Origin: Acinetobacter sp. TR3
Lineage (GTDB): Bacteria; Pseudomonadota; Gammaproteobacteria; Pseudomonadales; Moraxellaceae
Assembly: GCF_027105055.1 (NCBI RefSeq)
Contig: NZ_CP114264.1
Span: 62,001-126,000, forward strand
Length of the DNA: 64,000 bases
Direction of reading: 5' to 3'
This document shows, one piece after another, positions 47,776-56,479 of the stretch. Below the pieces are notes generated by a model. It saw nothing but the letters and a program-made list of their open reading frames with translations. It was not told the origin of the DNA and did no database searches. Position 1 is the first letter of the stretch. Each line of letters begins with the position of its first letter. A program made the translations under genes and the position numbers.

Positions 47776-47874
47776 CGTACTTGTATAAAAAACACGTTAT
47801 CTAAAAATTCTTAGGGCTTCTTATAAAGCTAAAATATATAGGTTTTAGAAAAAATATTATTAATAATCAAAAAG

Positions 47875-47907
47875 AAAAAACCCTAATCTTTCGATTAGGG
47901 TTTTTTT
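47875..47907 (-). terminator. Terminator of the tRNA-Gly transcript
   Basis: CCCTAATC-tttc-GATTAGGG hairpin with A and T runs, just downstream of the tRNA genes on the minus strand. It is duplicated at the left island end. Confidence 0.85.
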
Positions 47908-47912
47908 GAATC

Positions 47913-47988
47913 TGGAGCGGGAAAGGAGACTCGAACTCCCGACCCCAACCTTGGCAAGGTTATGCTCTACCAACTGAGCTATTCCCGC
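47913..47988 (-). tRNA. glyT: tRNA-Gly(GCC), copy 1
   Basis: A 76-nt cloverleaf: acceptor GCGGGAA/TTCCCGC, D-arm GCTCAGTTGGTAGAGC, anticodon arm with loop TTGCCAA (anticodon GCC), T-arm GGGAG-TTCGAGT-CTCCT (last pair G-U) and an encoded CCA. Its 3' half doubles as the right att site of the island. Gene symbol by analogy only. Confidence 0.96.
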
Positions 47989-48029
47989 TTATTGAGCAGT
48001 TTTTACTAAAACTTACACTAAAAAATTTG

Positions 48030-48102
48030 AGCGGGAAAGGAGACTCGAACTCCCGACCCCAACCTTGGCAAGGTTATGCTCTACCAACTGAGCTATTCCC
48101 GC
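48030..48102 (-). tRNA. tRNA-Gly(GCC), copy 2, CCA not encoded
   Basis: Identical body to copy 1 over the folded part, 41 bp upstream of it on the same strand. After the discriminator T the DNA reads CAA instead of CCA, so the tail must be added by nucleotidyltransferase or processed differently. The two genes probably share one precursor. Confidence 0.93.
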
Positions 48103-48293
48103 ATGCCGTGTATAATACATTATGCAAAAATAGGGTCAATAATTTTATGCAAAGAAAATGATTAATTGCATAAAATAAAAGCATTTCTGCGCTTTTAAAA
48201 AGCGGAAAGGCAAAATTTTGTACAAAATTTTCTCTAGAGGTCGGGTCATGTATACTAATGGGCTATCTCAATCTGACCTTAATAGAGTGACTG

Positions 48294-48602
48294 ATGAACT
48301 TAGAACAACAGTTGATTGAACGTTTGCAAACTTTAACACCTACCCATCTTGAGGTTATCAATGAGTCGGCAGGGCATGGTGGTTATTTTCCTGGTAAAGA
48401 ATCACACTTTAAAGTGATTGTGGTGAGTGATGAATTTCAGGGCTTACGTTTGGTACAGCGTCATCAAAAAATCTATGCTGTTGCGACTGAGTTAATGAAT
48501 CCTGGGAAAATCCATGCTTTAGCGATTCATGCTTATGTGGCAAGTGAATGGCAAGGGCAAGCGCCAGCCAGTCCTGAATGCGCGCATGCACCTAAAAGTT
48601 AA
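48294..48602 (+). CDS. BolA-family protein
   Basis: A 102-residue protein with the BolA fold: HLEVINESAGHGGYFPGKESHFKVIVVS with the conserved GKESHFKV stretch and the RHQKIYAVATELM loop. BolA proteins bind monothiol glutaredoxins and Fe-S clusters or DNA. The fold and the conserved HxxIY segment are clear; whether it is BolA or IbaG in role is not. SirB follows after 9 bp. Confidence 0.9.
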   Translation: MNLEQQLIERLQTLTPTHLEVINESAGHGGYFPGKESHFKVIVVSDEFQGLRLVQRHQKIYAVATELMNPGKIHALAIHAYVASEWQGQAPASPECAHAPKS

Positions 48603-48611
48603 GGATTGATC

Positions 48612-49004
48612 ATGGACGCACATTTAGTCACCAAAATTATTCATATGTCCGCAGTGAGCTTGTTGATCATTGCTTTTGTTCTTCGTGCAGCGAGTTTATT
48701 TATCGGTGTACAAAATCAACAACCCAATCCAAAAGGTTTTAAAGGTCTCGTCGGTTTACAACATTTGTCGCTGACCCTGATTATTTTGACAGGGGCTATT
48801 TTAGTCGTGATGAAGAACTTTGACGTAGCACCTTGGTTTTATGCCAAAGTGATTTTGTTTTTTGTCTTGTGGTCATCTTTGATCAAAACCTATAAAAAAG
48901 ACAGCAGTGTGTTATTGCAACAGCGCCGTGCTGGTTTGTTGATCGGTACAGTGGCATTAGTTGGTATTATTGGCTTAGTCATCATTAAACCTGTTTTTGC
49001 GTAA
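48612..49004 (+). CDS. SirB-family membrane protein
   Basis: Inner-membrane protein of 130 residues with four helices, and the SirB2/InvX pattern (KIIHMSAVSLLIIAFVLRA; FYAKVILFFVLWSSLIKTYK). Function undescribed. ATG 48612 follows AAGGA; an in-frame TTG at 48606 is not needed. Confidence 0.82.
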   Translation: MDAHLVTKIIHMSAVSLLIIAFVLRAASLFIGVQNQQPNPKGFKGLVGLQHLSLTLIILTGAILVVMKNFDVAPWFYAKVILFFVLWSSLIKTYKKDSSVLLQQRRAGLLIGTVALVGIIGLVIIKPVFA

Positions 49005-49084
49005 TTGTTTGACATTGTTTTAGTAATTGTTTTGGCACTAAGTTAAACTGCGTGCAGTTTACAAAAATCTTGTAGAGGGAAATC

Positions 49085-49927
49085 ATGTTAACTCGTGTGG
49101 TGTTTAACCAAAAAGGTGGTGTAGGGAAATCAAGTATTACAGTCAACTTAGCTGCAATTAGTGCTAAGCAAGGTTTAAGAACTTTGGTGATTGATCTTGA
49201 TCCACAAGCAAATTCAAGCCAGTACCTTTTAGGTGAAGATGCAACATATTCTGCTGACAAAGCAGCATTAGAGCCAAACATTGAAAATTTCTTTGATGAT
49301 ATTTTAGGCAGCACGCAGCAGAAGGGATTAATTAGCAATGCCATCGGCTCGATCCTAAAAGCACCACGAGGCAAAGGTTTAGAGAGTTATGTTCATCGGA
49401 CATCTTTTGAAAATCTAGATGTGATTCCTGCCAGCCCAAGCCTTGGCGCGCTAGAACATGCTTTAGAAAGCAAACATAAAATCTATAAATTGCGTGATTC
49501 GATTCAGTCACTCAGTGCACGTTATGATCGTATTTTCATTGATACACCGCCCGCATTTAATTTCTTTACCTTGTCGGCATTAATTTCCGCAGATCGTGTC
49601 TTGATTCCATTTGACTGTGATGTGTTTTCGAAACGTGCGTTACAAACTTTGATTGAAAATGTACTCGAAACCCAAGATGATCATAATGATCGCTTAGAGA
49701 TTGAGGGAATCGTCGTGAATCAATTCCAATCTCAGGCAAAATTACCGCGTGAAGTGGTTCAACAATTAAAAGATGAAGGTTTACCTGTTTTAGCAAGCAT
49801 GTTACCGCCATCCGTGTTGATGAAAGAATCACATCAAAAGAATTTACCCTTGATTCACTTGGCATCAGAACATAAGTTGACCTTAGCTTACGTCACTTTA
49901 TTTGGTGAGATTGAATCAAAAAAATAA
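49085..49927 (+). CDS. ParA-family ATPase, orphan
   Basis: A 280-residue P-loop ATPase with the deviant Walker A KGGVGKSS (residues 10-17), the DLDPQANSSQ switch and the IDTPPAFNF Walker B region. There is no parB beside it, so it is not the chromosomal partition pair; orphan ParAs place other cargo such as chemoreceptor or secretion complexes. It is followed after 9 bp by a lipoprotein gene, probably in one transcript. AGAGGGAAATC precedes the start. Confidence 0.88.
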   Translation: MLTRVVFNQKGGVGKSSITVNLAAISAKQGLRTLVIDLDPQANSSQYLLGEDATYSADKAALEPNIENFFDDILGSTQQKGLISNAIGSILKAPRGKGLESYVHRTSFENLDVIPASPSLGALEHALESKHKIYKLRDSIQSLSARYDRIFIDTPPAFNFFTLSALISADRVLIPFDCDVFSKRALQTLIENVLETQDDHNDRLEIEGIVVNQFQSQAKLPREVVQQLKDEGLPVLASMLPPSVLMKESHQKNLPLIHLASEHKLTLAYVTLFGEIESKK

Positions 49928-49936
49928 GAGAATCTT

Positions 49937-50329
49937 ATGAAACGCTTATATTGGATGCCTGTGTTAGCACTCAGTATGTTATTAGGTGCTTGCGCATCAA
50001 CGGTTAAGCCGTCTTATGTTTCACCAACTCAGTACCAAGCTTTAAACTGCCAACAGTTGCAAGCTGAATATAATCGTGTTCAACAATACATCGATAATGG
50101 TGTGCAGACACCTAAGCGTACTGGGGTGGGTGTCGGTGTTGGGCTTGGTGGTGGTTGGGCAAGAGGCGGTGGCTGGGGAATTTCACCAACAATCTCATTA
50201 AATATGGGGCAGTCAATGAATACCAAGAACACCGAGCTCGCTAACTTATTAGGTCAGCAGGATGCAATTGTGCAAGCCGCACAGTTCAAAGGTTGTGCAA
50301 TTGTGGTCAAGCCACGTTCAAAGTCATAA
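49937..50329 (+). CDS. Small lipoprotein with Gly-rich centre
   Basis: A 130-residue protein with signal peptide and lipobox LGAC (Cys near residue 19). A helical segment (NCQQLQAEYNRVQQYIDNG) precedes a glycine-rich stretch (about residues 61-80, VGVGVGLGGGWARGGGW) and a second helix. Family unknown to me. The Gly stretch resembles glycine-zipper-type membrane segments. It lies in the same unit as the orphan parA. Confidence 0.75.
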   Translation: MKRLYWMPVLALSMLLGACASTVKPSYVSPTQYQALNCQQLQAEYNRVQQYIDNGVQTPKRTGVGVGVGLGGGWARGGGWGISPTISLNMGQSMNTKNTELANLLGQQDAIVQAAQFKGCAIVVKPRSKS

Positions 50330-50337
50330 GTTGAAAT

Positions 50338-50373
50338 TTATTTATCACTGTAATTTATTACAGTGATAAATAA
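50338..50373. terminator. Perfect 16-bp stem-loop after the lipoprotein gene
   Basis: TTATTTATCACTGTAA and TTACAGTGATAAATAA arms are exact with a 4-base loop. The stem is AT-rich with no T-run after it; a terminator or an mRNA-stabilising end is likely. Confidence 0.6.
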
Positions 50374-50537
50374 CTAAATTTTAGCAAAATGTTTCAATAT
50401 AAAAATATATAAAACAATATCTTAGTAATCTTTATATTCATTTCTTTAATTTTTATAGCCTAATTTTCTCCCCTAAATTTGTTTTTTTGCTTCAAATTCG
50501 TTTAAGGTGGCGACCTACATAGTGGTTCGGTATCTTT

Positions 50538-51128
50538 ATGATTGACAGTTGGTTTTTTGTTTTGGCGATGTTGGCAGTGTTACTTATTCCAGGTCCAACC
50601 AATGCATTGCTCGCCAGTGCAACTCATCAACAAGGGGCTTTTAAGACGATAATCTTCATTCCAATTGAATGGTTGGGATATGTATATGGCATAAGTTTGT
50701 GGGCATTATTTATTCATCTTTTTGAGCCGATTTGGCCAGCTTTAGATCTGATTTTACATACGGTGAGTTTAGCATTGGTACTTTGGATGGCATTTCATCT
50801 TTGGAAAAGTGCGCATTTGCAAAAATATGATCAACGCCATCAGAAGATACGTAAGACAAAATTATTTAGCGCGACCTTAAAAAATCCAAAAACAGTGCTT
50901 TTAGCGGCAGGTATTTTTCCTGTTGAAACGTGGAATTCGATTGAAAATGCAGTGCTAGTTTTTGCGATTTTTAGTGTGATCTTAATCCCTGTAAGTATTT
51001 TTTGGATGTACTTCGGACGAGCACTTCTGGTTGGGAGTTTTAATGGAATTAAAGCCGACCATTTATATAAAGGGTCGGCAATGTTATTACTGATCTGTAT
51101 GTTGCCAATGATTTTTCGATTATTTTAA
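50538..51128 (+). CDS. LysE-family exporter
   Basis: Inner-membrane protein of 196 residues with about six helices. The N-terminal LIPGPTNALLASATHQQG is the LysE/RhtB signature (PGP near residue 18). It exports amino acids or related metabolites; the substrate is unknown. The gap before it (50374-50537) is AT-rich without a gene. It converges on dedA with one base between the stops. Confidence 0.85.
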   Translation: MIDSWFFVLAMLAVLLIPGPTNALLASATHQQGAFKTIIFIPIEWLGYVYGISLWALFIHLFEPIWPALDLILHTVSLALVLWMAFHLWKSAHLQKYDQRHQKIRKTKLFSATLKNPKTVLLAAGIFPVETWNSIENAVLVFAIFSVILIPVSIFWMYFGRALLVGSFNGIKADHLYKGSAMLLLICMLPMIFRLF

Positions 51129-51129
51129 T

Positions 51130-51768
51130 TTATTGAGCTTTACGCTCATTTAGTTTTTGCCGAACAAAACCAATAACGCCCGGCAAGATACTGATGATAA
51201 TAATGCCAAAAATTAAATGGGTGAAATTATCTTTAACGATTGGCATATTACCAAAAATATAACCTAAAGTAATAAATGATGCGATCCAACAAAAAGCACC
51301 AATTACGTTATAGGTGAGGAAAAATTTATAATTCATACTGCCTGCACCTGCGACAAATGGTGCAAAGGTACGTGCAAACGGAACAAAGCGGGCAAAAATA
51401 ATAGTTTTACCGCCATGACGTTGGAAGAACTGCTGTGTTTTGAGTAAATGTTGTTGATTGATAAATCGTGAATTCATTTCGAATACACGCGGGCCGATAT
51501 AACGCCCAATGTGGTAATTTACGGTATCACCTAATACTGCGGCAATAAATAATAAAATACCGAGCACCCACGGATCCATCGCACCAGTTGATGCTGCTAG
51601 TGCACCCGCAGCAAATAATAAGCTATCTCCAGGTAAAAAAGGCATCACTACGAGGCCTGTTTCAACAAAGATAATTAAAAATAAAATGGCATAAATCCAT
51701 ACGCCATAATTGGTAATGAATTCTAAAAGGTGTTCATCAACGTGCAGAATAAAATCAATAAGTTCCAT
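51130..51768 (-). CDS. DedA-family membrane protein
   Basis: A 212-residue protein with the DedA/SNARE-associated domain: an N-terminal LPGDSLLFAAG re-entrant motif, and FVPFARTFAPFVAGAGSM with conserved Arg. Such proteins flip undecaprenyl phosphate or phospholipids and affect envelope and membrane potential. The undecaprenyl-phosphate role would support capsule recycling, but that is family knowledge. Its promoter is in 51769-52004. Confidence 0.9.
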   Translation of the reverse strand: MELIDFILHVDEHLLEFITNYGVWIYAILFLIIFVETGLVVMPFLPGDSLLFAAGALAASTGAMDPWVLGILLFIAAVLGDTVNYHIGRYIGPRVFEMNSRFINQQHLLKTQQFFQRHGGKTIIFARFVPFARTFAPFVAGAGSMNYKFFLTYNVIGAFCWIASFITLGYIFGNMPIVKDNFTHLIFGIIIISILPGVIGFVRQKLNERKAQ

Positions 51769-52004
51769 GAAGCTGTTAACAGTATAAATTTGAGCTAAAT
51801 CCTAGCAGTGCAACTATAGAATGTCAGTATAAAAACCAATTTAATTGGTAACATTGATTGAGTAGCGACATGATTAATTTTGATCTGGAATAACAATGTT
51901 TGTTGCAAATATAGAACGATGCATTAATTAATATAATGTTTATTGCAAAATAAAACACACATAAACTGTTTCTATATTAAAAAACAACTAGTGTGGAATC
52001 AATT

Positions 52005-52427
52005 ATGTTTAATCCAAATGTTATCGTAAAAAATATCGTAACGCAGTCAGGTGTAGAAAATATCGTTACGCTTGTTGCTCGTATCCTAATGGCCTATATT
52101 TTTATCATTGCAGGATGGGGCAAGCTCAGTGCTTATGGCGCTACAGCGGGTTATATGGAATCGATGGGTGTGCCTGCTGGATTGTTACCTTTGACCATTT
52201 TGGTTGAGTTTGGTGGTGGACTTGCGCTGTTATTTGGTTTTCAAGCCCGTTTAGCTGCATTTGGTTTAGGTATCTTTAGCATTATTACCGCATTCATTTT
52301 CCACGGTGCAGATGATCAAATGCAACAAATCAACTTTATGAAAAACTTAGCTATGTCTGGTGGTTTATTTTATTTAATGTTGCATGGTGCTGGTCGTTTG
52401 AGCTTAGATCATCTGATTGAGAAATAA
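52005..52427 (+). CDS. DoxX-family membrane protein
   Basis: A 140-residue protein with four helices and the DoxX core ARILMAYIFIIAGWGKL and MESMGVPAGLLPLTILVEFGGGLAL. DoxX proteins associate with thiol or sulfur redox in membranes. ATG 52005 is preferred over an in-frame GTG at 51993. Confidence 0.87.
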   Translation: MFNPNVIVKNIVTQSGVENIVTLVARILMAYIFIIAGWGKLSAYGATAGYMESMGVPAGLLPLTILVEFGGGLALLFGFQARLAAFGLGIFSIITAFIFHGADDQMQQINFMKNLAMSGGLFYLMLHGAGRLSLDHLIEK

Positions 52428-52573
52428 TGAGCCATTTAAAACGATCTCTACGTCAATGAGTGGGGATCGGTTTTTATACAGATAAAGTTAATGCTTAATT
52501 ACAAACAGAAGCCGAAGCAAGGGCTTATCTCTGTTTAGATAATAATAAAGACAAGAACTGGAGGAGATATTCA

Positions 52574-52933
52574 ATGAAACAAATCTTGATGCCTTGTGGA
52601 ATAGCAATTTTAATTGGTTTATCAACATCAACTTGGGCAGGAAAAGATGATCATGTGCTTGTGCAAGAAGCAGCGAAAAATAATGTAAGTGTCGCTCAGG
52701 CTACGAAATTGGCAGATGAAACAGGTGTTACTTTAACAGGTCAAATTACGAAACATTTGCGAAGTGATCATTACGAATTTAAAGATCGGAGTGGCACGAT
52801 TGGCATCGAAATTGATGATGATATTTGGCGTAAAGCAGGCTTGAAAGTAGGTGATCATGTTCGGCTAGTGGGAGAGGTGGATACCCACCGCTATAAACCC
52901 ACTGACATTGAAGTGATCAAAATTGAAAAGTAG
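52574..52933 (+). CDS. YgiW/YdeI-family OB-fold stress protein
   Basis: Periplasmic protein of 119 residues: signal peptide ending near STWA (residue 22) and a small OB-fold domain (VTLTGQITKHLRSDHYEFKD; GDHVRLVGEVD). Family members (YgiW, YdeI) protect against peroxide, antimicrobial peptides or metals. GGAGGAGA lies just upstream of the ATG. Confidence 0.87.
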   Translation: MKQILMPCGIAILIGLSTSTWAGKDDHVLVQEAAKNNVSVAQATKLADETGVTLTGQITKHLRSDHYEFKDRSGTIGIEIDDDIWRKAGLKVGDHVRLVGEVDTHRYKPTDIEVIKIEK

Positions 52934-52949
52934 ATGCACTAGTCATAAA

Positions 52950-52979
52950 AAAACAAGGAAGCTGAAGCTTCCTTGTTTG
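52950..52979. terminator. Bidirectional terminator
   Basis: Perfect 12-bp stem AAACAAGGAAGC/GCTTCCTTGTTT with loop TGAA, between convergent genes and preceded by an A-run. Confidence 0.92.
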
Positions 52980-52996
52980 ATTTTGATGGTATTGCT

Positions 52997-54235
52997 TTAG
53001 AGCATAAAGTGAATTTGCATTTCCCCAACAAGGAAACCTAGTACTGCGCCAACAATGATCAATGACCATTCATCTTCTTTAAATGCAGGGCGGAGCATGC
53101 CTTCAAATTCTTCAGGACTTAATTTTTGCATTCGTTCGACTAAGGTCGTGCGAACATCCATGGCATCTTCGGCATAAGACTCTACATAGCGCATCGTTTC
53201 TGGGAGTTGTTTTAAAATACGCTCAGCAACTTCTGCTTTCAGATTTTGATATTTTTCACCACCAATCGCATAAACAACCAATGGACGAACAATACCTGCC
53301 TGTAAATCAATTTCTTGTTTGACATGGCGGCTGACGAGTTCGATCACTTTATCTGAATTGGTTCCAGAAAAAAGTTCTTCCATCATATTGCGTGATGTAA
53401 GCAGTTGCTTGGAAATTAAGGCTGCATAATCGGCTGCAACTTCATTTTGACGTTTGATGAATAAACCTTGCCACGTATAACCCAATACCTTTTTGGGATA
53501 CAGTGGTCTAAACATCATTTGTAAAGCCATCCAGTCACTGAAAAAGCCAACAAATCCACCAAACATTGGCAGCATCCAAGGATATTTTCCTTGAGTGACT
53601 ACCCAACACAACATTTGCACCACACCAATAGCGAAGCCAAAGACAAAACCGACGTTACTAAAGAATTTAAACTCTTGTTTGCCAACTTTTTTGAAAATTT
53701 CGTTGAGAAGACGCTTATCTTTGAGGAGATTGCTAATCACCATGTGTTTGATGTCAAAGTATTTGATGACATCTTTTTGCACTTCGCCCATGATATGTTC
53801 AACAATCTCAGGGGCTTTGGCTTGAACTCGCTTAATTAATTTCTTTCGTGCGAACTCAGGCATACCTTCCCATAAACCCGGTTGATATTGTTGTGCAACT
53901 TCACGGGTAATGTCTTCAGCGGCAGCCATTAGTGGTTTTTCAATTTCTTGAGCAATCCTTTTCGGATCTAGTCTGGCAAAAATTTCTTGGGGTTGAATTA
54001 ACTTTGAGGTCATTAACTCAACGGCTATGGTCGCCATTTTTTCAGCTTTGCGAGGGACGATGCCTTGCCATCCGATTGGAAGACCAAATAATCTTAGTCC
54101 CTTAAATTCAAGTGGTGCAAACATCATTTGAATGGCAATAACTTTGGTTACATAGCCAATAAAGCCACTAATAAACGGGATTGAAATATATAACCAGAAA
54201 TTCTGTTGAAAATCCGCAATCATTTCTTGAAACAT
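52997..54235 (-). CDS. DUF445 membrane protein
   Basis: A 412-residue protein with membrane helices at both ends (SIPFISGFIGYVTKVIAIQMMF; LIIVGAVLGFLVGEMQ) and a middle pair, each terminal region carrying the GYxTKxxAIxMMFxP motif of DUF445/YheB proteins; WMALQMMFRPL repeats it at mid-length. Function undescribed. Its start shares one base with the stop of the small upstream frame (TAATG). Confidence 0.85.
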   Translation of the reverse strand: MFQEMIADFQQNFWLYISIPFISGFIGYVTKVIAIQMMFAPLEFKGLRLFGLPIGWQGIVPRKAEKMATIAVELMTSKLIQPQEIFARLDPKRIAQEIEKPLMAAAEDITREVAQQYQPGLWEGMPEFARKKLIKRVQAKAPEIVEHIMGEVQKDVIKYFDIKHMVISNLLKDKRLLNEIFKKVGKQEFKFFSNVGFVFGFAIGVVQMLCWVVTQGKYPWMLPMFGGFVGFFSDWMALQMMFRPLYPKKVLGYTWQGLFIKRQNEVAADYAALISKQLLTSRNMMEELFSGTNSDKVIELVSRHVKQEIDLQAGIVRPLVVYAIGGEKYQNLKAEVAERILKQLPETMRYVESYAEDAMDVRTTLVERMQKLSPEEFEGMLRPAFKEDEWSLIIVGAVLGFLVGEMQIHFML

Positions 54236-54435
54236 TATTTTATTGGTCCTTCAAGTCCTAATTGTTGCTCGTTATAGGGCAAGCCATAGATGATAGTGAA
54301 ATATTTTACAATATTGACTGAGCCAATATCTTTTAGGCTTTTAGTTACCTTTTTATTTTCCTCTTTCCAAGGATAGTGCAGTCGCACAAAAAGGAAACGA
54401 TGATGCCGACAGCATACCTTTCCGTGGTCATGCAT
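54235..54435 (-). CDS. Possible small gene coupled to DUF445 gene, 66 aa
   Basis: Frame of 66 codons (MHDHGKVCCRHHRFLF...) whose TAA overlaps the ATG of the DUF445 gene by one base, an arrangement typical of coupled genes. There is no family hit from memory and no clear ribosome-binding site. Its first bases overlap another small frame (54425-54526), so the pair may be one gene with a frameshift. Confidence 0.35.
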   Translation of the reverse strand: MHDHGKVCCRHHRFLFVRLHYPWKEENKKVTKSLKDIGSVNIVKYFTIIYGLPYNEQQLGLEGPIK

Positions 54436-54526
54436 CTTTTCGGCTCATCATCTTAGCACCAAATTTTATTTTTTGTTGATCAGAATCGCCAAGAAGAGTT
54501 GATTTAACACTCTTTTTAGGCATCAT
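54425..54526 (-). CDS. Possible 33-codon ORF upstream of the 66-aa frame
   Basis: MMPKKSVKSTLLGDSDQQ..., basic, starting ATGATG at 54526 and ending TGA at 54425. It overlaps the following frame by 11 bp. Weak evidence: plausible composition and position only. The remaining 138 bp up to guaA hold its promoter. Confidence 0.22.
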
Positions 54527-54664
54527 TTTATGAAATTTTAGTTTAAATATCAGTCATGATTGGTGATAAAAGTTAAAAAATAAGATAGATGATGAATTGC
54601 GATGCGCCAAAGCGTGAAAAATGTTAGAATATGGCGCTTAATTCATTTGCCTTTCTGATTAGCC

Positions 54665-56233
54665 ATGACGACCAATACTCAAATTACTGAAGATCGCATC
54701 CTTATTCTGGATTTCGGCTCTCAATATAGCCAGCTGATTGCACGTCGTGTGCGTGAAGCAGGTGTCTACTCTGAAATGTATGCATACGATATGTCTGAAG
54801 AAGATATTCGTGCATTTAATCCGAATGGGATTATTTTGTCAGGTGGCCCTGAAAGCGTACATGAAGAAGGTAGTCCACGCGCACCGCAGTTGGTATTTGA
54901 ATTAGGCGTACCTGTTTTAGGTATTTGCTATGGTTTACAAACCATGTCTGAACAGCTTGGTGGTAAAGTAGAACCAGGTACAGTACATGAATTTGGTTAT
55001 GCTGCTGTTGATGTATTGGTTCGTGATCAATTGTTGGGTGATCTCAATGATGGTGACGACAAGCTTAATGTTTGGATGAGTCATGGCGATAAAGTCAGTG
55101 TGATTCCAGAAGGTTTCTCTGTTACTGCAAGTACACCAAGCTGTCCATTTGCTGCGGTAAGTGATGAAACACGCCGTTTCTATGGTGTTCAATTCCATCC
55201 TGAAGTGACACATACAGCGAAAGGTGCAGAGTTATTATCGAACTTTGTGCATGGGATTTGCGGATGTCGCAATCTTTGGAATTCTGAAAACATCATCGAC
55301 TTACGTGTTGAACAATTACGTGAGCAAATTGGCGATCAAAAAGTTCTATTAGGTCTTTCTGGTGGTGTTGATTCTTCTGTTGTTGCTGCACTTTTACACC
55401 GTGCGATTGGCGATCAGTTGACTTGCGTATTTGTAGACAATGGTTTACTTCGTTTAAACGAAGGTGAACAAGTGATGGACATGTTTGCAAAAAACATGGG
55501 CATCCGTGTGATTCGTGCTGATGCTGAACAGCGTTTCTTAACTGCGTTAGCGGGTGAAGTTGATCCTGAGAAGAAACGTAAAATTATTGGTCGTGAATTC
55601 ATCGAAGTTTTTGCTGAAGAAGCACGTAAACTTGATGGCGTAAATTTCCTTGCTCAAGGTACGATTTACCCAGATGTGATCGAATCTGCTGCCACTAAAA
55701 ATGGTAAAGCACATGTGATTAAATCACACCATAACGTCGGTGGTTTACCAGAAGATTTAGCTTTTGAATTGGTTGAGCCGATTCGTGATTTGTTTAAAGA
55801 TGAAGTACGCCGTTTAGGAACGACACTCGGTCTTCCATTCGAAATGCTTTATCGTCATCCATTCCCAGGTCCAGGTTTGGGCGTGCGTATTTTGGGTGAA
55901 GTGAAAAAGGAATATGCGGATATTCTACGTCTTGCTGATGACATCTTTATGCAAGAGCTTCGTGCAAGCGGTTGGTATGATAAAACTGCGCAAGCATTTG
56001 CAGTATTCCAACCTGTAAAATCGGTGGGTGTTGTTGGTGATGGTCGCCGTTATGCATGGGTGATTGCGCTTCGTGCGGTTGAAACGGTTGACTTTATGAC
56101 AGCGCGTTTCGCTCATTTACCGTATGACTTAGTTGATAAAATCTCAACCCGTATCATGAATGAAATCAAAGATGTTTCACGTGTGGTGTATGATGTGTCA
56201 TCTAAGCCACCAGCAACGATTGAATGGGAGTAA
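54665..56233 (+). CDS. guaA: GMP synthase (glutamine-hydrolysing)
   Basis: A 522-residue protein: class I glutaminase domain with catalytic Cys in GICYGLQTM and the His-Glu pair in FHPEVTHT, an ATP-pyrophosphatase domain with [14 protein letters not shown] and the C-terminal dimerisation domain ([17 protein letters not shown]). It converts XMP to GMP. Single transcription unit. After the stop, 56234-56410 contains no gene. Confidence 0.97.
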   Translation: MTTNTQITEDRILILDFGSQYSQLIARRVREAGVYSEMYAYDMSEEDIRAFNPNGIILSGGPESVHEEGSPRAPQLVFELGVPVLGICYGLQTMSEQLGGKVEPGTVHEFGYAAVDVLVRDQLLGDLNDGDDKLNVWMSHGDKVSVIPEGFSVTASTPSCPFAAVSDETRRFYGVQFHPEVTHTAKGAELLSNFVHGICGCRNLWNSENIIDLRVEQLREQIGDQKVLLGLSGGVDSSVVAALLHRAIGDQLTCVFVDNGLLRLNEGEQVMDMFAKNMGIRVIRADAEQRFLTALAGEVDPEKKRKIIGREFIEVFAEEARKLDGVNFLAQGTIYPDVIESAATKNGKAHVIKSHHNVGGLPEDLAFELVEPIRDLFKDEVRRLGTTLGLPFEMLYRHPFPGPGLGVRILGEVKKEYADILRLADDIFMQELRASGWYDKTAQAFAVFQPVKSVGVVGDGRRYAWVIALRAVETVDFMTARFAHLPYDLVDKISTRIMNEIKDVSRVVYDVSSKPPATIEWE

Positions 56234-56410
56234 AACTGGGGTTTCAAACAGCAACGCTGCTTGCCAAATTTACGCCAAGAGCTGTGCCCGCGGCAGTAGG
56301 ATTTCAAGAAACGAAGCCTAGTGCCAGTTTTATGCCATGAATGAGTTTTAAAATGAAACTTTAAAAATGATGCGTAAGGTGTTCTTGGCAGTGCCCTAGA
56401 AAATTACTCT

Positions 56411-56440
56411 TAAAAGAGCGCTTAGGCGCTCTTTTTCTTT
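56411..56440 (+). terminator. Terminator downstream of guaA
   Basis: AAAAGAGCGC-ttag-GCGCTCTTTTTCTTTT, strong stem with a T-run. It is 180 bp after guaA and 40 bp before mrr. Confidence 0.88.
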
Positions 56441-56479
56441 TATACTGTTTTAAAAATTAGTATTTTATTTTGGGTTTAT

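Larger units (their letters stand above)
40789..47954. mobile_element. Decayed genomic island of about 7.2 kb at tRNA-Gly
   Basis: Bounded by the direct repeat 40709-40788 / 47875-47954, the right copy being part of an intact tRNA-Gly gene, as left by tyrosine-recombinase integration. Contents: HipBA pair, an unidentified fragment, SWIM-SNF2 helicase, decayed second hipA and IS5-family remnants. No integrase is left, so it cannot move by itself. The first 246 bp (40789-41034) are AT-rich with no gene seen. Confidence 0.72.

Noticed and set aside
49085..49927. Orphan ParA as partner of the parS-type site at 18.5 kb
   Set aside because: No ParB beside it and 30 kb away; chromosomal ParAB genes normally lie near gidA/oriC.
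56160..56190. Second parS-like site in guaA (TGTTTCACGTG...)
   Set aside because: Only the first 11 of 16 positions match; within a conserved coding stretch.
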